Positions 52,654 to 60,177 of a DNA stretch of 64,000 bases are shown here, piece after piece; within the stretch, counting starts at the first letter, position 1; each line of letters opens with the position of its first letter. Source of the DNA: Pseudoalteromonas luteoviolacea DSM 6061 (lineage in GTDB: Bacteria > Pseudomonadota > Gammaproteobacteria > Enterobacterales > Alteromonadaceae); assembly GCF_001625655.1 (NCBI RefSeq), contig NZ_AUYB01000098.1, positions 62,001 to 126,000 of the forward strand, given 5' to 3'. Both the position numbers and the translations under genes were made by a program. The notes beneath the pieces were generated by a model, which searched no databases, was not told the DNA's origin, and saw only the letters and a program-made list of their open reading frames with translations.

Positions 52654-54266
52654 AGATAAAATCGGATGTTTTGAGAACCTATCAAACGATACATACTTGG
52701 ACCGGGATAACCGCTGGGCTATTGCTATTTATTGGTTTTTTTGCCGGCTCTTTGACTATGTTTAGTAACGCGATAGACGATTGGGCAACGCCTCCTGATT
52801 ATCAACTGCAACAAATACGCCCTGAACTACATAATGAGCTTTTAAACCAAGTTTTTGCTGACTATCCTGAGACCGTGAAAAATGTCACGATTAGCTATGA
52901 ATCTAATAGTTCGCCCATATACTGGTATGGCAGTGGTTCAGCTCGTGGTTTTTCCCTCGACGATAAAATGTGGCATGGCACTTTGGATGAAAATGGACAG
53001 CTAGTTACGGAACTAAAACACGTTAATGAACTCTCTATGTTAGTTGACTATTTACATCGCAGTGCAGGCATTGTGGGAGAAATAGGTCATGACCAAGCTG
53101 GAGTTTACATTTTAGGTATTGCTGCGTTTTTATATTTTATTGCGTTAATGTCTGGCCTCATCTTCTTGTTACCTAGTCTTGTGAAGAGTTTTTTTGCATT
53201 AAGAAAAGAAAAGGGAGCCAATCGATTTTGGTTAGACAGTCATAATTTAGTCGGTATCGCCAGTTTACCATTTCATATCATTATAGCGATAACCGTAGTT
53301 GTTTTTTCATTTCATGATTTATTTTACAGTGGCTTAAGTCAAGTTTATGGTAATAAACCGCTTTTCGGAGGTGAGGATAAACACCATGAAGTTCGTTATG
53401 AACTAGAAGATTTGCCTACTTTAAATGAGATTCATGCCAAAGTAGCTCAATATGCGCCCGGTTTTTCGATCCTTAGCATCAATTTTCGGGGGTTAACTGG
53501 AGAGCATCCCTCTGCAAGCATTTCGATAGTAAATGACAAATCTTTTATGAGAGGTCCACACAATGATTTTTTATTTATGAATCCATATACTTTGGAAATT
53601 GATACCAGCAGTGTAACTAATGGGAATGGGCAACAGGGCATTTGGGGGGCTGTTGTAACAACGTTTTTTGGCCTGCACTTTGGCAGTTATGGTGGGGAAC
53701 TAGGGCGTTGGTTGTACTTTATTATGGGTCTTGGTGGTGCGTTTTTATTCTATAGCGGTAACTTAATCTGGTTGGAGAAACGCCGTAAAAAGCAAAGTAC
53801 TGAGCAAAGCAAGTCTAGTCACTTTATGGCAAATCTTACTGCGGGTGTTTGCTTGGGTTGCGCAATTGGCATTGCCGGGGCATTTGCTGCGAGTAAATGG
53901 TTAATGCTCGGCGATTGGAATATCAATGTCGCGTACATGTGGGTCTATTACGCTCTTTTCCTGACTTCAATACTTACTGCGTTCAAATTTGGTGCTGCAA
54001 GATTTAGCATTTTTGGGTTTTATGGACTTGCGGCACTTTGTTTGATGATACCAATAACCTCTTTGATTGGCTTTATACCGCAAACTGGTATTTGGTTACC
54101 AACGTCTGCATCTGATTATGGGGTCGAAATTGGGTCCATTGGCTTTGCAATTGCGAGTATGTTAGCTGCGAAAAAGGTCAAGAAAAGGGTATACGAAGGA
54201 GAAAAAAATAGCATTTGGTATTGCTCTAAATATACTTCTGAACAGCCATCAGCGAGCTTAGCTTAA
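52650..54266 (+). CDS. PepSY-associated transmembrane protein, putative siderophore-iron reductase
   Basis: A 538-residue protein. ATG 52650 is used because it gives the typical start (SDVLRTYQTIHTWTGITAGLLLFIGFFAGSLTMF) and an ATGA overlap; an upstream open frame lacks these. It has a PepSY_TM arrangement with about eight helices, conserved membrane histidines (HTWTG, YLHRSAGIVG, HNLVGIASLPFHIIIAI) and two periplasmic PepSY-like regions. Such proteins are thought to pass electrons to ferric siderophores. The Fur-box-like site upstream supports iron control. Confidence 0.85.
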   Translation: MKIKSDVLRTYQTIHTWTGITAGLLLFIGFFAGSLTMFSNAIDDWATPPDYQLQQIRPELHNELLNQVFADYPETVKNVTISYESNSSPIYWYGSGSARGFSLDDKMWHGTLDENGQLVTELKHVNELSMLVDYLHRSAGIVGEIGHDQAGVYILGIAAFLYFIALMSGLIFLLPSLVKSFFALRKEKGANRFWLDSHNLVGIASLPFHIIIAITVVVFSFHDLFYSGLSQVYGNKPLFGGEDKHHEVRYELEDLPTLNEIHAKVAQYAPGFSILSINFRGLTGEHPSASISIVNDKSFMRGPHNDFLFMNPYTLEIDTSSVTNGNGQQGIWGAVVTTFFGLHFGSYGGELGRWLYFIMGLGGAFLFYSGNLIWLEKRRKKQSTEQSKSSHFMANLTAGVCLGCAIGIAGAFAASKWLMLGDWNINVAYMWVYYALFLTSILTAFKFGAARFSIFGFYGLAALCLMIPITSLIGFIPQTGIWLPTSASDYGVEIGSIGFAIASMLAAKKVKKRVYEGEKNSIWYCSKYTSEQPSASLA

Positions 54267-54273
54267 CTAAACT

Positions 54274-54302
54274 CAAATGGCGGGTTAAGGACTCGCCATT
54301 TG
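54274..54302. terminator. Hairpin between convergent genes
   Basis: CAAATGGCG (54274-54282) pairs with CGCCATTTG (54294-54302), 11-nt loop, between the PepSY gene (+) and the GGDEF gene (-). Confidence 0.65.
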
Positions 54303-56090
54303 CTATGTATCTAATGTAGAGCCTAATGATACTTGGTTTCTGCCATGTTGTTTTGCAAAATAGAGTGCCAAGTCTGCTTGCTTTATAAGCTTGTGGGGTT
54401 CTAGGTCACGTCCCCATCCAGTGGTAACACCAATACTTACCGTCATTTTTATCATTCGGTCTTCAAACCTTACAGCAGTGGCTTGCGTTCGCTTGCGAAT
54501 GATTTCTCCAAGTTCCAATGCGTCATGTTCATTGCATTCCGGCAATAAAATACAAAACTCTTCGCCGCCGTATCTAGCTACTGTATCTCCCGCTCTGGTA
54601 CACGCACCTTTCAATACATTGGCAACCTGAGAGAGGCACTTATCGCCACATTGATGGCCATATGTATCATTGACCTTTTTGAAGTGGTCTATATCTACCA
54701 TTAGAACGCTTATTGAGTGACCAAATCTTTTGGCTCGCAAGCATTCTGTATTAAGCGCTTCATTGAGACTGCGGCGATTGAAAACTTGTGTGAGTTCATC
54801 AATTCTAGATGTATGCTTTAATTTATCATATGCATCTTGAAGCTCTCTCGTTCTAGACTCCACTTCAATTTCAAGTAATTGATTGGCTTTTCTTATTTCT
54901 GACATACTCTTTGCTTGTGCAATAAAGCGTTTCTTTCTTTCAGAATTAATACGTTCAGCCATGGCGAAAGATAAACAGGCAACTTCGATTGAAGTACCAA
55001 TGGTCAATGCGTGTTCTGTAAACCAGTTGCTAGGCAAAAAGTTGAATTTATTTGCTGCGAGAATGATACCTCCACATAAAGCGGCATTCCAAGCAAGCGA
55101 ATAATATGTGGAAAAATGAGAACCTTCGAATAGCCTAACAGTTCTGGTTATGACTCCCCATAAACATGCCAGAGATGCATATACGATGATGACTCTGATC
55201 ATAACGCCGTACGAAAAATACATCGATAAAAACAATAGCATGATGCCAATGACTGCGATGAAGACACAGCCGTAGTATAGCGTTCTACTATTTTTTTTAA
55301 GCTCTAGCAGCCTGACAATAAACAACGTACCAGCTAATACGGCTGCGATTAGAAAGAATAAAATAGATTGATCATTCCACCATAAACTGTTTTGCCAAAG
55401 GTATCTGAACCCAAGCCCAGACAAACTCATATAAAAAGCGATAATCGCACTTACATAGACAACATAGTAGAGTTGGGTCTTATCCCGTAAAGAGAAGTAC
55501 ATGAGCAAGTTATAGATTGCCATAACACTCATTAATCCAAAATAAATGCCTAAAAACAACATATTGAACTGATCAGTTTCATAAAACTTTTGTACAGTCC
55601 ATAGACGAATTGGCAATTGAAGGGCACTTGAAGAGTTAACTTTTATATATAGAGCATGTGCGCCAGATATATCTGATTCTATTGGTACCAAGTAGTTGTG
55701 GTGTTGAATCAGCCTATCTGAAAATGCTTGTTTGTCGCCTAACTTTGCATAACTGATTACTGTGTCTTCGGCCATCAAGTAAAGCTTGAGGCTATCCAAT
55801 ACTGGGTAAGCTATTTCAATTATGTGGGGCTGCGTGTTTTTAGGTAATACAAAGTTGACTTTTACCCAGTAACTTTGAGCTGTGTAGCCTAGGTTTAAAT
55901 TGTCGGCGTTGTTTTCGAACCAAGCTGCTTTAGGCAATGACAGTACGTCAACAATACCAAAGTTATTGTCCTGTATATATTTACTTTGAGAGCTGAGGTT
56001 TACGTACTTATTGGTTTGGCTAGTATTTATAAACTCACTGCCACTAACAACCCAACCGCAGCACAGTAAAAACACTAGTAGTACTTTCAC
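54303..56090 (-). CDS. 7TM-DISM receptor with GGDEF domain (diguanylate cyclase)
   Basis: A 595-residue signalling protein: signal peptide, periplasmic 7TMR-DISM extracellular-2 domain (~25-175; GYTAQSYWVKVNF, EIAYPVLDSLKLYL), seven transmembrane helices (~180-385), a coiled coil (~390-435) and a GGDEF domain (~440-590). DELTQVFNRRSL, MVDIDHFKKVNDTYGH and ARYGGEEF are intact, and an RxxD inhibitory site (RAGD) stands 5 residues before GGEEF. It makes cyclic-di-GMP in response to an unknown periplasmic ligand, possibly carbohydrate. Confidence 0.95.
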   Translation of the reverse strand: MKVLLVFLLCCGWVVSGSEFINTSQTNKYVNLSSQSKYIQDNNFGIVDVLSLPKAAWFENNADNLNLGYTAQSYWVKVNFVLPKNTQPHIIEIAYPVLDSLKLYLMAEDTVISYAKLGDKQAFSDRLIQHHNYLVPIESDISGAHALYIKVNSSSALQLPIRLWTVQKFYETDQFNMLFLGIYFGLMSVMAIYNLLMYFSLRDKTQLYYVVYVSAIIAFYMSLSGLGFRYLWQNSLWWNDQSILFFLIAAVLAGTLFIVRLLELKKNSRTLYYGCVFIAVIGIMLLFLSMYFSYGVMIRVIIVYASLACLWGVITRTVRLFEGSHFSTYYSLAWNAALCGGIILAANKFNFLPSNWFTEHALTIGTSIEVACLSFAMAERINSERKKRFIAQAKSMSEIRKANQLLEIEVESRTRELQDAYDKLKHTSRIDELTQVFNRRSLNEALNTECLRAKRFGHSISVLMVDIDHFKKVNDTYGHQCGDKCLSQVANVLKGACTRAGDTVARYGGEEFCILLPECNEHDALELGEIIRKRTQATAVRFEDRMIKMTVSIGVTTGWGRDLEPHKLIKQADLALYFAKQHGRNQVSLGSTLDT

Positions 56091-56191
56091 AATAGAAATT
56101 AATTTTTGTCTTACGGCGCTCGTTTAAGCTTAGAAAGGGATTTAAGATTGGGCAATCTAATTTGGTAATAGAGAACACATCAATCTAGATT

Positions 56192-56716
56192 TTAGGTATG
56201 AATCATTTGTAGTTTTGAAGTTAAAATTGAAACCATTTGAACAGGGGATAGATGCTCATTGTTTAGGCCATAAAGTAATGTCATGAAGTAGCAATCCATC
56301 ATGGCTGAGGCCTTTGTATCGTCGTATTTGTGCCCTTCAAAAAGCATCTGTTTAAAGCTGTCTACTTGCTGTTCGAAATACTGGCTATGCCACATTAGAT
56401 CTTTAAGTAGTTCTTTGCTGAAGGCTCTGTTCTCACAATAAAAACTGTACAGATATTTAGCGTAGTGCCGCAACCTAAGTCTAGGGCTAGACTGCTCATT
56501 TTCAGCATGGGCTTTAGCAATAACTGAGTCGATTTGCTGATGCATAGCTTGTTTCAAAATATCGATCTTATTAGGGAAATGACTAAAAACAGTACCTGTG
56601 GCTACAGAAGCTTGTGCTGCTATCTGTCTGGTTGTTGTTTCTGAGTAGCCCAGTTCTTGAAATAACTGCCAGCTAACATCAAGAATTTTTTGTGCTGTTT
56701 TTTCTCTTTTTTTCAT
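56192..56716 (-). CDS. TetR-family transcriptional repressor
   Basis: A 174-residue protein with the TetR helix-turn-helix: KILDVSWQLFQELGYSETTTRQIAAQASVATGTVFSHFPNKIDIL. The C-terminal ligand domain is helical and unrecognised. It is divergent from a small membrane-protein gene, with two TTGAGC-GCTCAA palindromes between, so it probably represses both genes. Confidence 0.93.
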   Translation of the reverse strand: MKKREKTAQKILDVSWQLFQELGYSETTTRQIAAQASVATGTVFSHFPNKIDILKQAMHQQIDSVIAKAHAENEQSSPRLRLRHYAKYLYSFYCENRAFSKELLKDLMWHSQYFEQQVDSFKQMLFEGHKYDDTKASAMMDCYFMTLLYGLNNEHLSPVQMVSILTSKLQMIHT

Positions 56717-56798
56717 ATTAAATCAATGTTTTGAAAAGTATTGAGAGGATACCACAAAACGTCAAGATTGTAATTAATATATCTTTAACTTGACTAAA

Positions 56799-56834
56799 TT
56801 GAGCGTGCTCATTAAATTATTTGAGCGCGCTCAA
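56799..56834. promoter_or_regulatory. Twin palindromic operators, likely for the TetR regulator
   Basis: TTGAGCGTGCTCAT (56799-56812) and the perfect palindrome TTGAGCGCGCTCAA (56821-56834) lie 22 bp apart centre to centre, two helical turns, in the divergent TetR/membrane-gene promoter region. Confidence 0.75.
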
Positions 56835-56854
56835 TTTATAGTGGAGATAATTTG

Positions 56855-57067
56855 ATGATAATGCGGATTTTGGGTTCTTTAATTTTTTTACCTTTTATAT
56901 TTTTCTATAGCTATGTTTTAGGTCCTGCGCTTAAGGTTGTCCTCTTACCCGGAGGGCTTGCTTTACTTTATTTGATACTGGGACCAAGCGATTTCAAAGA
57001 ACATTGGAAGCAGGCGTTTTCGAGTTCAAACAAAGAAGAAAACAATAACCAAGAGAGAATGGCATAG
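56855..57067 (+). CDS. Small membrane protein under the TetR operator
   Basis: A 70-residue protein with two hydrophobic segments (about 4-22 and 26-44) and a charged C-terminal tail (DFKEHWKQAFSSSNKEENNNQ). ATG 56855 has GGAG 8-9 nt upstream; an in-frame TTG precedes it. It is the only likely target of the adjacent TetR repressor, so it may have a role in membrane stress or transport. Family not recognised. Confidence 0.65.
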   Translation: MIMRILGSLIFLPFIFFYSYVLGPALKVVLLPGGLALLYLILGPSDFKEHWKQAFSSSNKEENNNQERMA

Positions 57068-57129
57068 ACAATACTCGATCAAGAGTGGGAATTGGGAAAA
57101 ACCGAAGAATTCCCAGCTATTTATAATCT

Positions 57130-57152
57130 AAAACCGCACTTTGCGGTTTTTT
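57130..57152 (+). terminator. Intrinsic terminator
   Basis: AAAACCGCA (57130-57138), 3-nt loop, TGCGGTTTT (57142-57150), then further Ts. Separates the small membrane-protein gene from purEK. Confidence 0.9.
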
Positions 57153-57164
57153 ATCTTTATGCGG

Positions 57165-57193
57165 TTCGCTTTAACTTTCCTCTCGGGTATAAT
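57165..57193 (+). promoter_or_regulatory. Putative sigma-70 promoter of purEK
   Basis: TTCGCT (57165-57170) and a perfect TATAAT (57188-57193) with a 17-nt spacer, giving a leader of about 65 nt before purE. No clear PurR box was seen. Confidence 0.55.
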
Positions 57194-57263
57194 ACTCGCG
57201 ATTTCGGCGCAACCCCTTCAGCGCTGTAGTAAGTATCGTTTAATTTAGAATTGAGGAATTATT

Positions 57264-57746
57264 ATGACGGTTGGCATTATTATGGGTTCAAAATCAGATT
57301 GGCCTACAATGCAACATGCGGCGGATATGTTAGATAAATTTGGTATCGAATATGAGACGAAAGTTGTTTCAGCTCATCGCACTCCTCAATTATTGGCCGA
57401 TTATGCATCAACGGCAGCAGAGCGTGGTATTAAAATAATCATTGCAGGCGCAGGCGGCGCAGCACATCTTCCTGGTATGGCAGCTGCATTTACGAGCCTT
57501 CCTGTTCTGGGTGTACCTGTAAAATCAAAAACACTAAATGGGGTAGACTCGTTGTTATCAATTTGTCAAATGCCCAAAGGTGTGGCAGTTGGTACGTTGG
57601 CAATCGGTGATGCTGGTGCAGCGAACGCAGGCTTATTAGCAGCTCAAATCCTAGGTTGTCAACAGCCTGAGATTTTTGAAAAAGTTGAAGCATTCCGTAA
57701 AGCGCAAACAGAAACTATCTTAGCTAACCCAAATCCAGCAGAATAA
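57264..57746 (+). CDS. purE: N5-carboxyaminoimidazole ribonucleotide mutase
   Basis: A 160-residue class I PurE converting N5-CAIR to CAIR in purine synthesis. [23 protein letters not shown] and [12 protein letters not shown] are the active-site segments; [33 protein letters not shown] completes the family pattern. SD GAGGAA. One base separates it from purK, so the two form an operon as in most gammaproteobacteria. Confidence 0.98.
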   Translation: MTVGIIMGSKSDWPTMQHAADMLDKFGIEYETKVVSAHRTPQLLADYASTAAERGIKIIIAGAGGAAHLPGMAAAFTSLPVLGVPVKSKTLNGVDSLLSICQMPKGVAVGTLAIGDAGAANAGLLAAQILGCQQPEIFEKVEAFRKAQTETILANPNPAE

Positions 57747-57747
57747 T

Positions 57748-58896
57748 ATGAAAGTCTTAGTATTAGGTGCTGGGCAACTGGCAAGAATGATGAGTCTTTC
57801 TTCGACTCATCTTGGTATCGAAGTACTGGCTTATGATGTTAGCTCAAAGCAAGTTATTAACCCTGTAACTTTTGAAGTATCAAACACGACTCTTGAGCAA
57901 GAAGTAGAGCGTGCATACGCCATCACTGCCGAATTCGAGCATATTCCAGAAGATGTGTTGGCTTTATGCGAATCAAGCGGAAAATTCTATCCTGGTGCTC
58001 AATCTATCGCCACAGGCGGAGACCGCAGCAAAGAAAAGGCTCTTTTAGACAAAGCGCAAGTGCCTTGTGCTCCATATGCTTTGATAACTGAAAAAAGCCA
58101 CTTCATAGATGCCGCAGACAAACTGGGTATGCCGCTAGTTATAAAGACATGCCAAGCAGGATATGACGGTAAGGGCCAATGGAGATTAAAATCTGCGGAT
58201 CAGATTGATCAAATTTGGTCTGAAATGGAAGGCTTTATTGCATCTGGCACTGAGGCTGCACCTCACTCAATTATCGCTGAGAAGATGATCCCATTTGATA
58301 GAGAAGTTTCTATCATTGGAGTTAGAGATAAAGGCGGCAACTGTAAGGTTTATCCCTTAACCGAAAATCAGCACACAAACGGTGTATTGACTTTATCAAT
58401 AGCAGGCAAAGAAAAGGCTGCAATTCAAGGTCAAGCTGAATCTGCGTTTGAGAAGCTCGCAACTGAGCTTAATTACGTTGGCGTACTAGCGATTGAGTTT
58501 TTTGACGTGGATGGTCAGCTTTTAGTCAATGAAATTGCTCCTCGAGTTCACAACTCTGGCCACTGGACTCAACAAGGTAGCCATACAAGCCAGTTCGAAA
58601 ATCATATGCGTGCTATTACTGGTTTACCAATAGGGTGCACAAGCCTAATTCGTCCCACAGCAATGATTAATGTGCTTGGTCAGGCATCAATCCCTCATTC
58701 TGTTTTGACGGTTCCTGGTTGTACGAGCCACTGGTATGGTAAAGAAGCAAAACCTGGTAGAAAAATGGGGCATATTAATATCTCAGCAGATAACCTTCAT
58801 CAGCTAGGTGAACGGCTATCGGAGCTTGCAGAAATTCTGCCAGAGGATGACTACCCTGGTGTGCTGGACACAAGTCACGCGTTAATTCTTAACTAA
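57748..58896 (+). CDS. purK: N5-carboxyaminoimidazole ribonucleotide synthase
   Basis: A 382-residue ATP-grasp enzyme making N5-CAIR from AIR, bicarbonate and ATP, supplying PurE. N-terminal VLGAGQLARMMSL, ATP-grasp parts KTCQAGYDGKGQWRL, EKMIPFDREVSIIGVRD and the metal-binding ending NEIAPRVHNSGHWTQ. Normal length. A strong terminator overlaps its stop. Confidence 0.98.
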   Translation: MKVLVLGAGQLARMMSLSSTHLGIEVLAYDVSSKQVINPVTFEVSNTTLEQEVERAYAITAEFEHIPEDVLALCESSGKFYPGAQSIATGGDRSKEKALLDKAQVPCAPYALITEKSHFIDAADKLGMPLVIKTCQAGYDGKGQWRLKSADQIDQIWSEMEGFIASGTEAAPHSIIAEKMIPFDREVSIIGVRDKGGNCKVYPLTENQHTNGVLTLSIAGKEKAAIQGQAESAFEKLATELNYVGVLAIEFFDVDGQLLVNEIAPRVHNSGHWTQQGSHTSQFENHMRAITGLPIGCTSLIRPTAMINVLGQASIPHSVLTVPGCTSHWYGKEAKPGRKMGHINISADNLHQLGERLSELAEILPEDDYPGVLDTSHALILN

Positions 58897-58924
58897 AAAA
58901 GCCGAGCGAAAGCTCGGCTTTTTT
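58895..58924 (+). terminator. Intrinsic terminator of purEK
   Basis: AAAAAAGCCGAGC (58895-58907), loop GAAA, GCTCGGCTTTTTT (58912-58924). The stem begins at the purK stop codon. Confidence 0.95.
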
Positions 58925-58942
58925 ATTACAAGTGTAACTGAT

Positions 58943-59899
58943 ATGCAAAAGAGCAACTTCTTAAATTCAAATGAGTCTTTGATAGTTAGAATTTCATTCG
59001 TAATACTATTTTTAATTTGTGTAACTCCTTTTGTGGGTTCTGCCTTAGCGCTATTTTTGGGAATAGGCTTTGCTCTTTTTTTCAAAAATCCATTTGAACA
59101 GCAAAGTGCGACGTTGTCGAAATGGCTGCTCAAAATCTCTGTGGTAGGTTTGGGTTTTAACGTTGATGTCATGCAGGTCATAGAGGTGAGCCGAAGCTCT
59201 CTGGTTCTTACTATCGTCAGTATTACCGCTATAATTGGACTAGGGGAAATCTTAAGCCAGCTTTTCAAACTGAGTAGAAATACCGGTACACTCATTTCAT
59301 TTGGCACAGCAATTTGTGGTGGTAGCGCGATTGCAGCGATGGCGCCTGTGATCAAGGCCAAGCAAGATGAAATCGCCGTCGCATTAGCAATCGTATTCTC
59401 TTTAAACGCAATAGGGTTATTAATATTTCCTTGGCTGGGTCACTATTTTGAATTAACCGAGAGCCAATTTGCGCTGTGGAGCGCGCAGGCTATTCACGAC
59501 ACTAGTAGCGTTGTTGGTGCAGCAGCAGCATATGGTCCGGTAGCGCTTGCAATGGCAACTACGATTAAATTAACCAGAGCGATGTGGATAGTTCCATATA
59601 CTGCGTTGGCAGGCGTGTTTTGGCGCTCTGAAGAGCGTGCAAGTATTCCTCTGTTTATTATTGGGTTCTTGATGGCTGCCGCAATCAATACGCTGCTGCC
59701 GGAATTTGAAGCGATTTGGCATACATGTTACGTGATTGGCAAAGAGCTATTAGTAGGCACGCTATTTTTAATTGGCGCAGGTATTTCCAAACAAGTCCTT
59801 AAACAATGTGGTTGGCAACCATTTGCTATGGCAACAGTTTTATGGATTATCGTGAGCTCAATTTTGCTATTGCTCATCTTTGACGGATTTATTAAATAA
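58943..59899 (+). CDS. YeiH/UPF0324 family membrane protein (putative sulfate exporter family)
   Basis: A 318-residue inner-membrane protein with about ten helices. Landmarks of the family: LLKISVVGLGFNVDVMQV, GTAICGGSAIAAMAPVIKA and WSAQAIHDTSSVVGAAAAYG. E. coli YeiH is uncharacterised; relatives are annotated as sulfate exporters and some are cysteate- or taurine-pathway associated. Only 46 bp after purK but beyond its terminator; no good Shine-Dalgarno sequence, so the start is less certain. Confidence 0.9.
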   Translation: MQKSNFLNSNESLIVRISFVILFLICVTPFVGSALALFLGIGFALFFKNPFEQQSATLSKWLLKISVVGLGFNVDVMQVIEVSRSSLVLTIVSITAIIGLGEILSQLFKLSRNTGTLISFGTAICGGSAIAAMAPVIKAKQDEIAVALAIVFSLNAIGLLIFPWLGHYFELTESQFALWSAQAIHDTSSVVGAAAAYGPVALAMATTIKLTRAMWIVPYTALAGVFWRSEERASIPLFIIGFLMAAAINTLLPEFEAIWHTCYVIGKELLVGTLFLIGAGISKQVLKQCGWQPFAMATVLWIIVSSILLLLIFDGFIK

Positions 59900-60016
59900 A
59901 ATTACTAAATTTTTTTGAACTTTTTAATTTTGCCCCAGTCAGAGTTATTGAGGCTTGGATATGCCTCAATTCATACTCGTTGTCCATCAACGACTATGTG
60001 AGCGCAGAGAGTATTT

Positions 60017-60043
60017 GGCCAGTAGCTATACTGGCCTTTTTTT
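60017..60043 (+). terminator. Intrinsic terminator after the YeiH-family gene
   Basis: GGCCAGTA (60017-60024), loop GCTA, TACTGGCC (60029-60036), then seven Ts. An extra 7-bp hairpin, TTGAGGC/GCCTCAA, lies before it at 59948-59969. Confidence 0.92.
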
Positions 60044-60177
60044 GTTTAAAAAATATCTCCCCCAACCCAAACTCTGCAAACAAGCTAAAAACTTTGTTTA
60101 TTTGTCTTAAAGCAGTCGAATGTTGCTCGAACTTCTGATTAAATTAACCAGATTTATAAATTAAAAGAAGAGCGCTG

